A stretch of 64,000 nucleotides of DNA from assembly GCA_949775045.1 (NCBI GenBank), contig OX459108.1, forward strand, positions 4,952,461 to 5,016,460, given 5' to 3'. Below the pieces are notes generated by a model. That model had not been told where the DNA came from and did not search any database. It saw nothing but the letters and a program-made list of their open reading frames with translations. Source of the DNA: Metridium senile. Taxonomy: Eukaryota > Cnidaria > Anthozoa > Actiniaria > Metridiidae. A program made the position numbers and the translations under genes. Below, piece by piece: positions 1 through 11,829 of this stretch (the stretch's first letter is position 1; every line of letters starts with the position of its first letter).

Positions 1-224
1 TTTACAAACAACTCACTGTTTTTTCTATATAACTAACTCCAGTACAGTTAACTTTGAAGACTGAAAGGGTTCATGGGATTTTCAGTTTTTTATGAGAGTT
101 AAAGATGTCTGAACCGTTATTACTGTTTTCTATCGATCTATTAGAGCATGATAAATGTCTCACTCATCTGACTCGCCAGAGAGGAATAAATCCTATGATC
201 CTTTTTGAGCCTCAAGATTAGCAT

Positions 225-483
225 TTAGGATTTCCTTCTTCGACAGCAGTAATTGAATTGGCCAGACATAAAACGATATACCACAGAATATTTATCAAAG
301 TCAGCAAAACTCACCTTTCGTAGCCTCCAGTAGTATTTTCCATTGCTTGCAGCCAGCTGACCAACTAGCCGAGATGATTTATAAGCATAATTCATAAGGT
401 GATACCATATATCTCTTTGTAAAATCCTTAGCTCTTTATTGCAATACGGGTTACGAGAATTACAGCCCCATTTACTTCTAATC
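225..483 (-). CDS. toxin-like protein, probable 3' exon (second C-terminal module)
   Basis: An open frame begins after a pyrimidine-rich acceptor (AG at 485-484) and runs 85 codons to TAA at 225-227. The middle of it (KYYWRL, then YSVV, then GQ and YC) lines up with the C-terminal region of the large exon at 2032-3226 (YCYWKL, YSIV, GQ and YC). This is visible homology, so it is a paralogous or repeated module. The exon starts with one base that completes a codon, which is exactly the phase left open by the donor at 2031-2030; it may therefore be the next exon of the same gene. A donor-like GTGAGT near 313 is probably unused because the similarity continues past it. After the YC motif the two modules diverge, so a small frameshift near the end is possible. 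Alternatively it belongs to a neighbouring paralogue that begins outside the window. Confidence 0.5.
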
Positions 484-2031
484 CTTAAAGATAAAAAAGT
501 TGTACAACAAATAAATACAATCCGCAGTCAAGTTTTTACGATAAAGTGGTTTGGCAATACAACTTATTCGCTTGCCCCAATCAAATTTCCCCAAACAATT
601 CTCTTGAAAAATAGGTTGAAGGCAGACATTTAGAGGATTGTATTGGGATAACATTGAGGTGAGCAAATACATAAAATAAGGCTCTTAATCAGTCCGGGTT
701 ATAGTCAAATCTGACTATCCGTATGACGTCATGATTCTATTGTTTGCAAGATGACATCAAAACATTCAGTCACGTGTAATAATAAAACGAAGCGGCGTAA
801 GTTCAGTGTTGTACAAATCGGGCTAAATTTGTAAAGACAAAATGTCTTGTTTCTTGCAATAAGGAGTCACCCATGTCAAACTAATATGGAAGATTGTAAT
901 GAGGTGGGAGTTTTTAAAAATAAAGCATTTTGGTGATTAACTTCAAAAGTCAAAGATTCGTCATTCATCGTAAGAAAGTTCTTAAAGAGTTATTCAAACT
1001 TATCTAAGCTGGCTAGCTTTGAAATCTGCAGGCATCAACTGACCAATGTGGATTAGATTTTTCGTCGATATCTAATATATTTCATGGTATACATAGAGTT
1101 ACTCCCCTGACTTAGACGAAACGATTACCCGTGCTATATTTTGCTATTGCCGATATGAAAATGACTTAAATTTTTATTGATTTATATAATATAACTAGTT
1201 ATATAATATAGAAGCTTGTGATGCTTTTAATAGTAGACATTGAACCGGCTTTGCTCCTCTTCATATCATATAAAACCTGAAACAAGAAACCAGATCAGAA
1301 ATCACGAATCACACATACATGTTGACCTTACAAGCTAGCTAATTTTTAACATGAAGCAACGATATCATTTAGTATAAACTAGCAATTATGCTCGCCAGTC
1401 TAAACTGATATACATAAAACTCAGTTATGTATTCTGTAACTTATTTTGATGAATTATACAATCACTCTTCGGCTTTTGCACCGCACTCAAATCATAATTT
1501 CCCCTTACAAGCTAGCAACACCGAGAAAGCTTCGTATATATAGAAGCCATTCATTTCATATCTCAAACTTTGAAAGTTGGTTACCAAATAAATACGAGGG
1601 TTACCATGCCGAAACTTCGCACATACACGCTTTATTTACTTGCCTTCAAGGGAAAAATATATCTAGTTTAATCAAAATTAGCTAACCCAACACAACACAA
1701 GACATTCCATTACTTACCATTTGATCATTCTCAAAGATGGCGACATCAAGTGAAAGTAAATAGGCTTTTTTTCTTCGAGTAAGTCTTTCTTTGCTGTTTG
1801 AACGAAATATGTGTAATCTCTTGTCACCTTCGAATCGATATGTGTTTGGAAACATCCGGTAAAACATAGAAGACAAAAGATATTGAGGCCGAAGTAAGTC
1901 ACATCGTCGTTTCGTAGTCTCCTCGTGTTATGATCCGAAAGACATTTGACTATAACCCGGACTGTTAATATCAGTATGTAATTTAATAAACCTGTGAGAG
2001 ACTGTTTCGTATTGTAGTTGAACACTCTTAC
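484..2031 (-). other. probable intron of the toxin-like gene
   Basis: It is bounded by a strong minus-strand donor (GTAAGA from 2031) and a pyrimidine-tract acceptor (AG at 485-484), with matching phase on both sides. Otherwise it is AT-rich with no exon-like open frame. The short open frames inside have no recognisable features. Confidence 0.4.
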
Positions 2032-3226
2032 CTCCTCCAGCTATTTCCATTTATTTCCCACAAGACCGGGTTTTCATAGTCGATGTTAACATAGCCTTTG
2101 TAAAACGATAGCATCGCACCACAATAATCGTACTTTTGGCCACACTTGTATTTGTTTACGATGCTGTAGGTGTTTCTTCCGTGAGGTACAAGTTTCCAAT
2201 AGCAATACTTGTTACTATGTCTTTTTGTCGTAACATAAGGTTTACCACGCGGCATGAAGTCCCTAGATTCTCTTTGCCAAACAAGATCCCACCCATTAGA
2301 TGCCTTAAGACAATATAACCCAGCCAATGATCGATCGTACTTTCCCAAATTCAAGACAGAAGTGGCGTAAGCGTCGGTTGTGACACTGATGTCTGGATCA
2401 AAGTAGGGTAAAATCATGCTGCCATAGTTCACAATGTAAAGCTTTTCAAAGATAATTTTTGCTCCAAGTCGGAAATCTTCTCTGTATCCTATGAGCCCGT
2501 ATATATCAGTTTCAAGTTGTTCGTCGTCAGAGGCCAGGGATATGAACTGTGTAAGTATCATGTCTCGTACTGCAGTGAGCTGAGCATAGAGCTCGCAATA
2601 TTTGATGCATTTCTTGGCATCCTTCGCTTTGTTCTTTGAAAACATGTCCCTGATCACTGTCAACAGCTCACCCATGAACATTGCTCCCTGAGTCATAGGA
2701 ACTCGAGATGAAGCAATCTGCATCTCATCTACGCCCAATAGTTTTCCAGAAGATGCAACACCATCCAAGTATGCCTTTGAAGCTCCAAATGCTGTTATCA
2801 AACCTTTTGCTTTATCGGTAAGATCCTGGTCACGATATTCAGACAAAGCTTGGTTTACTTCCTCTCTAACAATTTGATCTAAGGGTTTTGGCTTTGGACC
2901 CTTGCCAAACAAGCCCAATAAAGCAGAGACAAAGCCAAGTCCCATGCTAACCAATTTGCCTTTCGGTCCGAAGTTACTCGCTATCGAACCAATGATACCG
3001 ATGGCTCCTTGTATTGCTCCGACGGAATTGTCTCTGGTCCCTGCAAACTTTTCAATGTTGCTTGATATGACCCCAAGTGTTCCTGTAATACCATCTCTTT
3101 GATCAACGTCTAGACTGGACCATTTTTTCGTCAGGTTTGAAATGGAGCCTTTTACACTGTTTGCCAATGGACCTTTAAATATAGACAGCTTTCTTTGGAC
3201 TGTAGATATAAGTGTCGTTGGGGGCA
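2032..3226 (-). CDS. jellyfish-toxin-like (CaTX/CfTX-like) protein, main exon
   Basis: One long open frame of about 399 codons, much longer than chance in this AT-rich DNA. The N-terminal third is helical with glycine-rich hydrophobic stretches near residues 70-115 (a likely membrane-inserting segment ending LLGLFGKG). A long helical middle and a Cys/Tyr/Trp-rich, beta-like C-terminal module follow. This architecture and style recall cnidarian pore-forming jellyfish toxins; the family call is by recognition, not by alignment. The ATG at 3252-3254 lies in what looks like an intron 3' end: a T-rich tract and CAG at 3229-3227, so the exon should begin at 3226 with an upstream exon, probably carrying a signal peptide, not found here. 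At the 3' end GAG is followed by GTAAGA (donor 2031-2030); the TAA at 2030-2028 overlaps that donor, so the stop is used only if splicing fails. Confidence 0.6.
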
Positions 3227-4563
3227 CTGAAAAAATAAAATAAAATGAACTCATAGTTTCTTAATGACGTAACAATACAAAATTCTAAACTGAATATTAC
3301 ATACAGATTCATGAGAAAAATATCAATTGTCCTTGAATATTACGCATACAAATTCGATTGCATTTGAGATTCTATCACGCCTAACAACATGTAATAAACT
3401 AAAAACATATAACGTCGTAGATTCTTGAAAAAAAGGAGATAAGAAGTCAGCTTTAATTTCCCAATTGATGGTTTGCATTGACTTTGTTAGAGACCGAAAT
3501 GAAAAACCGTTTTAAAACTATGTAATTCTGCAAAATTTCAAGTCAAATTGAGCTTTTGCTGCCAAGATATGAACGATTTCATCGGCTCATTCTTTGGTAC
3601 CAATATATGGAGTCGCCGTGCTGGTCAATATGGTGGACAAACGTTGCCGTTTCAAAATTTCGATCTTATTCCAACCAAATCGCTTTAGAGATAAACATGT
3701 TAATTTAACAAAGAATGGTAATCTATTCAGCAACACTCTGACTCTGACTCATTGTTTATTAAGATATGGAAGCGTTTATCGAACGCCCTGGAGAGGTGCG
3801 AAAAAGCCCCATATAGTTTTACTAAGCACGAATTTTCAGCGAGAGGGTAGGGTGGGTGGGCCGTTCCACCTCTCTGCTTGGGCGCTTCATTAAATGATAG
3901 GGAGAATGCAGTGAAAGTCGGTCTATTTATCGTCAGTTATCATTCCCAGGGGTCCAAAACTACGCTGGAATGTTTTACAGGGGATTACGTAATGAAATCT
4001 GTAATTTGTTATATCACGCTTTGTTTCGAGTGTTAGTAAGGAAATGATGGTTTTCCCCAGAGGCCAACAGGGGGTGACAGTCGTGACCTAGTATAACTAG
4101 GAGAATTGATCAAGATACTCTGTTTTCACAAATGCCACTAATGTAGTCCTCTAGCTAAATTGATATGGCAAATCAAAAGATAGAGTCCAAAAATTCATGT
4201 CTATTATTATTGTGTTATTTTTCTTCTCTGATTTACAATAACCAATTCCATATTAATTCTCGTCTCTATGAGCTCTATCAACTTTACAGCTTTATAAGTA
4301 ACATTGTACATTTCATAATTTCTCTGTTAGCCACTTATATTTTTTTGGTTCTCCCAAATCCCGTTTTCTTCAATTTTCCCTTTTTCTCCTTGAGTCATTT
4401 ACCTCTCGGTGACGTTTACGCTTTTTTTTCTCCACCTTGGCGACTATGTCCATGATTTCAGTTTTCATTTTGTCTCTAAACAGCTCTTAAATTACATATA
4501 TGAATTTATAATAGTTTGCGTTTCTCGTGCTTATATCGTGTGCCGAGTTTAAACATTACCATT
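3227..4563. other. non-coding; 5' intron side of the toxin-like gene, no exon found
   Basis: Only the acceptor at 3229-3227 is clear. No signal-peptide exon with a convincing donor was found here on the minus strand. The plus-strand frames at 3594-3893 and 4165-4455 are low-complexity and unlike protein. Confidence 0.4.
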
Positions 4564-5249
4564 GTCAAACTGGGTCTCTCAGTTAAAAAAACTACTAGCG
4601 CTTCTGATTAAATAGTATCCCCACATATTATACATTATTTTAAAGCTGAATAGCCATAGAATACGAATGTGCAGTTTTTGAAATCATATTATTGATCTTT
4701 GATAAGTTTGAGAGCTCCGAGTTCAAAAGTTGGTATCTCCGATTGACTGCGTTTGAACGAGTAATGTAGCAACGCGTTAAGTTTTACTTTATTGTCAATA
4801 TTTCTGCATAATAACAATCAACACATAACTGGTTATCAGATCGTGTGAGCGTTTTTTGATATTGTATTTAATTTTTCATTTATGACAGAAAGTTTCAAAT
4901 GTGTTTCAAAAACGTTATTTGATTTTAACTCCAATTTATTTTTGAACAAAATAAAATATCAATAAACGCTCACACAATCTGATTAACAGCTATGTCTTAA
5001 TTGATATTAAGCAGTAATATTGACAATTCAATAAAACACGCTGCTACATTACTCTTTTAAACACAGTCAATCGGAGATATCAACTTTTGAGTTTAGAGTG
5101 CTCAAACTCATTAAATATAAATATTGTGACTACAAAAACTACATATTCGTATTTTATGGTTATTGAGCTTTAAAATGATGTATAATATGTGATAAAAAAA
5201 TTTAATTCGATGCGCTAGTGATTTTTTAAACTGAGAGACCCAGTTTGAC
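4564..5249. mobile_element. foldback (long palindromic) MITE-like element, 686 bp
   Basis: The two halves are inverted copies of each other. The ends are a 19-base exact inverted pair beginning GTCAAACTGGGTCTC (4564-4582) and ending in its complement at 5231-5249. Similarity continues inwards for about 300 bp per arm, with matching blocks such as the ATTATACATTATTTTAAAGC region near 4627 and its inverted counterpart near 5170. No coding potential and no clear target duplication. Confidence 0.7.
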
Positions 5250-7214
5250 CCCGCGAAGGGTTACAGTAACCTTAACTCATACGTATCTGTATCCATTAAG
5301 GTATCATGGAACACAAATGGGTCATCTACTTTGAACTCCGATAACTCGCTACTATTTACTCCAAATGCTATATATTTTCTGAAAGGATATCTCAAAAGGA
5401 TTACATATATTATCGTGTTTTTATCGTTTATTGTTTAATTTTTGATAAATAGAGTAATATTTGAAAATTTGGTGTTGCAAAACAAGTGAGCTAATGTCCC
5501 TCATTTTTACGTCGACAGATCTAATTTTTGCTTCATTGCATTATGCAAATGTTGAACTACAAAACGGTGTCTGCGTTTTTTATTTTATTGCTTTTTTATT
5601 TTTTTATCGATTTTTAAAGTTTAAGATACGTTATTTTACTTAATTTTACGGGATTGCTGTACAAAACAATTGATATCTCGCGAATGACAAAAAAGATCGC
5701 AAAAAATAGACACCGTTTTGGAGTTCAATAAATTTGTAGTTTACTGGCCGAGTTTGGTTAATTCAGCTTTTATATTGAGGGACATTAACTCAGTTAAACT
5801 TTGTATATTTCTCAAATCTTTCTTTCGAGATAAAGCAACTTTTAGTTTAAACGGATTAGCGCTGATCACTCAAGAGGGATTAACTTATCAATCAAGACTG
5901 ACTCTCTTTACGCCAATGAGAATACAGCATTGTAAGTTAATCCCTGGCCCTAGGTCATAGTGTATATCCGATACCTTGTCTCATGTTGTGTAATGAAGCA
6001 TTCTCGTAAACAAGCAACATTTGCCCTCGGATTATACACGTAAAATAAAGGAAAGATCAGCAAGAAAAGCTTAAAGAAGAAAGGTGGAGAGCCATTGGCA
6101 AATTTATAGCAAGAGGCAGGTCAAAGAGAAAGGCAGAACCGGTAAAACGCTGAGAGCATACTGTAAATAATGCTGAGTGAAATGCCCACATTCCGAGGTA
6201 TTTATGAAGATTGCAAATATATCACTACTATAGAGATTAATCTGTAGTAAGATAACGGTTTCTGTAATAAACTGAAAAACTATGATACTCTTGTAAATCA
6301 TGATCAAATTCTTCGCTTTTTAGAATGCTTCTACTCGCTCGATAAGGCTTTCAATGAAACACGGTTGTTGTGTGACATGATATTATCATATGCCCGCTGA
6401 TAGATCCCTGTCAACTAAGCGTCACCTATTTCAAGCAAGAAAAATCGTTTTTCCAAAATATCTACTGCAGAAAAATACTTTTCACAAACATTATTTCCTA
6501 AAACTATAGTCTTCAATAAAACGAACACCAGAAAAAGGTTTTTGAAATTTACATGTTTTGGAAGATGATTGTGTTCCATGATACCTTAAACAACCAAACA
6601 AAGTCAGCAAAAGATATATAATTCGGTGATCATCTTACAATTCGTACTTCAACGCGCAAAAGCACACATTTTCTTTGAGTACGGTTAATGCAAATAACTG
6701 GTTAGTCTTTATCATATATTTCTTTGCTGCAAAAGTCCTTTCAACATGCAAGTCATTACTGATTCAAAGACATTGTCACCCTCACATCAGTCGACATAAC
6801 AAAACATCAAAAGACATTAGTGGCCATTCTACATAATTCAGTTGCATGGGAAATACTTTCACTCAGCAACAATTATAACTGACAATGAGATTCTAAAACT
6901 CACAACAATCAGCACAGCAATCAATGCAACACTCGCGATTGGTAATAATCATTTTACAGTTCCCTGCTGCAAAAATTGGTTTACTAATATTGCAATTTTC
7001 TTTAAAGATAACACAATTAAATAGTACCCTGGATGCCAGAGGTTTGGGGATTTTTTACGATTTAAAGTAGTTTCAAGGACTATTTTGTATGTATTTTGTT
7101 TGTTTGGTAGAGTATTGTTTCACAAATCTCTGTCCACTCGAGACATCTCCAACGGACGGTGTTTGTTCCACGTCATTTCCTGTCAAACCGGTTTATAGTG
7201 CCAAATTTGCGGCA
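5250..7214. other. non-coding AT-rich stretch
   Basis: No exon-like frame, RNA gene or clear repeat boundary was recognised. The short frames here look like chance. Confidence 0.4.
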
Positions 7215-7447
7215 TGTTGTAAAACCTTGACTGGACTGGTCTGAGAAAACCTGGACTGGACTGAGAAAATCCGGACTGTTGTAAAACCTGGACTGACAAA
7301 AACCTGGACTGAGAAAACCTGGACTGTTGTAAAACCTGAACTGCTGTAAAACCTGGACTGAGAAAACCTGGACTGAGAAAACCTGGACTGTTGTAAAACC
7401 TGGACTATTGTAAAACCTGGACTATTGTAAAACCTGGACTGAGAAAA
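7215..7447. repeat. minisatellite, variable 12-17 bp unit
   Basis: Tandem AAAACCTGGACTG-type units alternate with short linkers (GAG, TTGT, ATTGT). Units vary in length and carry point differences, such as CCTTGACT and CCTGAACT near the edges, with the most regular units in the middle. The minus-strand frame across it is only a translation of the repeat. Confidence 0.85.
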
Positions 7448-7546
7448 AAATAATAATAAACGATAATAAATAATAATGATAATAACAATAATAAACATCG
7501 CAAAAAGCCTTTTATAAACTCAAACATGTAACTTCCCGTCATCAGC

Positions 7547-7620
7547 ATGAAGTATCTATCCTCGGTATCTACCCTCATCTTGATCGAAGACGGCTTCAAG
7601 ATGGCCGATTCTCGTGTAGG
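7547..7620 (+). CDS. possible first coding exon
   Basis: A short open frame starting at ATG 7547, with a second ATG at 7604 in a strong initiation context (AAGATGGCC), runs directly into an excellent donor (GG then GTAAGTG at 7621). It ends after two bases of a codon, which is compatible with the exon at 9663, but that exon lies inside an inserted element, so linkage is doubtful. No homology is recognised. Confidence 0.2.
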
Positions 7621-8423
7621 GTAAGTGTTGAATTATTCATTGAATCCTGCCTAATTTAAACGCCAACTCTTCCATCCGTTTTCAAGATTAGCAGTGAATT
7701 AAAGTAGTACATGTTTTCTCTTCATTGAAGTAAATATTTGAATCAAGGTTTGCGAAATTACATGTAAAATCAACCTTTTAAGCTTTGTTATTTCAACACT
7801 TATCTTACGAAATACTTGAATGGTGCCGTATTAGCCTCGAAACCGCTTAGTATATTCACTCATTCTGTGTTAGCTCGTGAAAAAGTAAGGCCGGGATTAT
7901 AACTACTTTGAAATCCCACGAGTTTTATACAAATGTCGGCACTATTGAAACTAGCAGAGCGCAAATAAGATCGCTAGACAGGTCTATTAGAAGAAGCTAG
8001 GAGCTCTACAATGGCTTAATGTCTATCCGAAATTTGTGAAAAAATCGGTTTCGTACAATACGACTCAATATATAATAAAGATGCAATTCTTATATGACGC
8101 TCAAAAACGAAAAAATGTAAGTTGATTCTAGCTAAGTACGACTGCAAGTAGTCCTTTCGTCTTCTAGCTATTATCATCGCACAGAATTCTATAGTCTTTT
8201 TGGACATTTACTTAAGGCTCGCAAATTATTCAAAATAGGCATAATTCGAATAAATTATCGACATTGATAGTTCTGATTGGTTGTTTGAACGTCTCTCATG
8301 GGAATGTCACTGCTACAGTTCTGAACGGTTGACAAAAGGATCATTTCACTTGTCCGACTTAAGCCGATTTATTACCGAGAACAGGGAGTAAGATTACTTA
8401 ATTAGAGTTATTACAAATCCTGT
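7621..8423. other. non-coding; holds one copy of a dispersed repeat
   Basis: No gene seen. The stretch 8172-8423 is similar, in the same orientation, to 40293-40525: shared blocks around CTTTTTGGACATTTACTTA and ATTATCGACATTGATAG. Confidence 0.5.
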
Positions 8424-8480
8424 GAGAAGTACTTTATAGGTAATTCACAAAATCGGCAATTTTTAAGCGATATCTATTAA
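8424..8480 (+). repeat. left part of a ~240-bp repeat, split by the TTAA element
   Basis: Together with 11645-11829 it makes an inverted copy of the uninterrupted sequence at 17787-18028. The match begins at CCTGTGAGAAGTACTT and ends near TTTGACACAATATTATA. Confidence 0.7.
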
Positions 8481-9662
8481 GAGCGAGTCCGCGTGAAAAC
8501 CATGCAGACCAGTCTACAACGTACATCACCGATTTTCTTCAAACTTAGCTCGATTGTACATCTTAGTTAACTTATTACTTTGGTGAATTTTTGTGGCTTT
8601 AAATTAAAAAGGCTTAAAGTTACAACCGTTTGAGTATTTTACCCTAAAAACGGTCAAAATTTGCATAAAATATACCTAAAGTTTTACGGCCTCGTATTTC
8701 CTTTGCAGATTGTTTCCTGCACCAATATTCTGCCCACGTTTAGCACATTATCTTATTAGTACTTTAAGTTGAATAAAAAGTCGTGAAACAAATATTGGGT
8801 TGTTTTATAAAGGGTTGAGTTATTGCTATTTTTCAGCTTTGACGAAAAGTGTAAAAATATACTCTAGAAAAGAGCTATTTGCACCTATCCGGCAGTTATT
8901 CATATAACTTTGGAACCTTTATCAGATAGTATGATGATAGGGACAATGTTTTATCGAAAAAAAAGTCTGTAAAGTATTTATTTTTCAAGCGAAAAATAAC
9001 TAAGAAAATGATGAAATTTACAATGTTTGAAGTTGTCACGTGACAAAACTAAATATACAACAAATCTACAACACGCTAAATATAATCCCAATATAATGAT
9101 AATAATGATAATAATCAATTATATGAATTAAAATAATGATATTCATCATTATATAAGATAATGTTACAACAAATAACTAACTTTTAGGCTTGTAAGCCGA
9201 ATACAGTAATGTTTTGTCTGTCTACCTTCGGCTTTCCTATGTCTGGTAAAAACGATATTTCATAATATTTTTTTCACAATATTATCATTTTTTGAAATAA
9301 AATAATTTTTACAGTATTAGAATTATGCATTTATTAACCTCACACAACATGTTAAAGAAATTATTGAACTCATGCGGTTGCTAAAAACAGAAACAGACAA
9401 AGTAACAGTGTACTATATAAAACTATGTAACCTTTTTGATTTACTATTTTCCTGATTATGATCACTCTCCAGGGATATGAATACGTTTTCATAAAAATAT
9501 ATTGTTAAAGTTCTAGCAAGACACATTTTAATAAAAGTCAAGTGTTCTCTTTGTTGTTTTGCATAAATTTGAAATTGACATTCGACTAATTGGCATGTTT
9601 GGTAGACACCGACATTAATTATCATTTTACGTGCATTAGTTGAGGTTAATTTTGACATACAG

Positions 9663-10079
9663 TAATTATTTTATGGCGGTTTTCTCTTTTCACAATCTTT
9701 CTGTGGAAAATTATGGAAGTTCTCGAAGAAACAATGACACCTGTTTTGTTTTGCTACCTTTAAAATCTTGTACAAAGATTATCTGCACCCATCTACTTGG
9801 CTGTTTAAAAACTTCTTCCAAAGATGTGAAGTACGAGTGGGAACTTTGTCTTTTAAGAGCTGGTGTTTTTAAAACTGAAAATACAGATGATATGACAATA
9901 TGTCCGCTGCATAGAGACCACTTTGGTTTAGGCTGGCGTCCCAGTCGAGTCTGTAAGCATCCTCCACACGATTCTAAACAAAAGCCTACCAGAGGTGGAC
10001 ATGCAAAGCGTATTTCTCAAGAGATATTCCAAACATGGAGAATGTTATGCGAAATTGGTCAAGGTATTGTTACATCTAA
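9663..10079 (+). CDS. Cys/His-rich uncharacterised protein exon
   Basis: An open frame of about 139 codons sits between a good acceptor (TTTTGACATACAG, AG at 9661-9662) and a donor (GTAAGG from 10080); an alternative donor is GTATTG near 10063. The translation has protein-like composition and a putative metal-binding core: ICPLHR, then a GWRP motif, then CKHPPH (spacing C-x2-H ... C-x4-H). I have the impression of similar Cys/His motifs in expanded, uncharacterised cnidarian families, but cannot name a domain. It lies wholly inside the 3.16-kb TTAA element, so it may be a cargo gene. The exon begins with one base of a split codon, so an upstream exon is expected. Function unknown. Confidence 0.5.
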
Positions 10080-11644
10080 GTAAGGGTTGCATTTTCGATC
10101 CCATCTGAGTTTCGGTGAAATTAAAAATACTAAATAGTTATCGTTTAAAGGAATTTTCATTGAATACTGTATATATTGACAACTAGTATTGAAGAGCTTT
10201 GAATTGAGCTGTTTCTTTTTTACGTTGAGATATCTAGAGAGTGAATAAGATGAATCTGGATTACCATCGATTTTTAAGTATTAAAATACTTGCCATTCCC
10301 GCCAAAGGACTGTGAAGCGATTCTCTTCCGTCAATCAAACATAATTGGTCTAGTCTAGTGATAATTACTATAAACAACTGATAATGTGAACAAAAAAACA
10401 GCTAGGTAAAAAATATTATTTCAAAAATAAATAGTTGGTCCAAAAAATATACATTTATTTAGTTTTAACGTTCTGATACCCGTAGAATGCATCGTTAGGC
10501 TAAAATTTGTTTTCACTGACAATAGTATGCAAATATTTTAATAGACAATTTGTTTGACGGAAGAGAATCGCTAACTCACTTTACGATCTCTGTTTTATTT
10601 TATTGTTATTATCACTATTATTTCATTCCATTTTTTATGTCATAATAACATGCTTTTCTGAAAGTTAACTCTAAAATGGTTAACGACCGGGAACCAGTTC
10701 ATGACAGTTGATTGTTTAGTACTGATAATCACACTTGGCTACGCTGTCGTTGTCATTTGGATAATTTCCACGTTTTCGACTTTTATTTTACGAATCTGCT
10801 GTCTTAAAGATGTAAGTTTCGAATATTTATACATGTTAAAATCAACTCAAGGCTCTTTGTTGTAATTTGAACCATTTGATCAGCTTAGCATTATCGTTGA
10901 TGCAAACTCGGCATGTTTTTGTGTGTATTTCTTTCGGAAAATAAAAAAAAACAAAAAAACAGCGTATAGTTAAAATATTTTAACATTGTACATTTATGAC
11001 TTCTTAAATCGCCTTACTACATTAGCTGTTGTTTTTAGGTAAGTATTTTAAAACTTATCGGCTTTTTTAGTCGCAAATAGTCGTTAGTCTTATGATTGGA
11101 TACGTGTAAAAACGCGAAATTCGTGATACTGTATCTCTTCACCCTTAAAACTTTACAAAAATTTTTTTCTTTGTATTTGTTAACCATTATCAGTTGTACA
11201 TAAAAGTCAAACTTTGTGGTTTTAAAAAGTTGCCGGATCTTGTATATCGAATTGTTAAGAATGCATACTCAAAATGTAGATTTCATAGCCTGATATGTAA
11301 ATAAGCAAAAATTTTCTTTAAATAAATCTTTTGATACTTTGATACTGTCGTTGTATTTATTATATGCTGTAGTAGGTCTGTACGAATTCCAGGTAAGAAA
11401 AAAGCTATATTTTTAGAGAAATTGATTTGTAAAGTTGGTGTAAATTTCAAGCAATTTTTATCGTTCGTCTGACTACATTCCCTTAAACCTCGATATCTGC
11501 TAGAGAATTAAATATTTTTGTTTTATATTGCACACAGTTAATACTTACACTAAAATACATATCTCGGCCAAAAATGAAAGAAATCGGTGATACCCGTTGT
11601 AGACACATTTTTCGATTTTGCATGGTTTTCACACGGACTCGCTC
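10080..11644. other. non-coding part of the TTAA element
   Basis: AT-rich. One hydrophobic open stretch, 10701-10811, starts with ATG and ends in a GTAAGT donor, but it has no further support. The right inverted repeat of the element occupies about 11575-11644. Confidence 0.4.
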
Positions 11645-11648
11645 TTAA

Positions 11649-11829
11649 AATGATTTTTTTAGACGCGTTTGAAGTTTGGGACTCATTTGTCGGCTTTTTC
11701 GCATAATTTTCGAGGGAATTTTGGGCAAATTCACAAATTCGTCACTCAGCAACGTTCAGTATTTTGCTTATTTTTTAACATGGCTAGTAAGGTAATTATT
11801 AGAATATCTATTTGACACAATATTATACA
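11649..11829 (+). repeat. right part of the split ~240-bp repeat
   Basis: It continues the copy that starts at 8424. Inverted match to 17787-17967, including the GACGCGTTTGAAGTTTGGGA region. Confidence 0.7.

Larger units (their letters stand above)
8481..11644. mobile_element. 3.16-kb insertion with TTAA target duplication
   Basis: The ends are inverted repeats starting GAGCGAGTCCG(C/T)GTG and continuing through AAAACCATGCA for at least 25 bp. TTAA lies directly outside both ends (8477-8480 and 11645-11648). The related uninterrupted sequence at 17787-18028 has TTGA at the corresponding point (17971-17968 on the minus strand), so an empty site is visible. TTAA duplication is characteristic of piggyBac-type transposition, but no DDD transposase was recognised inside, so this is probably non-autonomous. 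It carries the Cys/His exon at 9663-10079. Confidence 0.75.

Noticed and set aside
7215..7447. CRISPR array
   Set aside because: Units are directly tandem with no unique spacers and the context is eukaryotic.
7193..7498. 101-codon minus-strand frame
   Set aside because: It is a translation of the minisatellite at 7215-7447.
10701..10811. Hydrophobic ATG-started stretch ending in a GTAAGT donor
   Set aside because: It could be a signal-anchor exon, but no partner exon or homology was found, and hydrophobic frames are common by chance in T-rich DNA.
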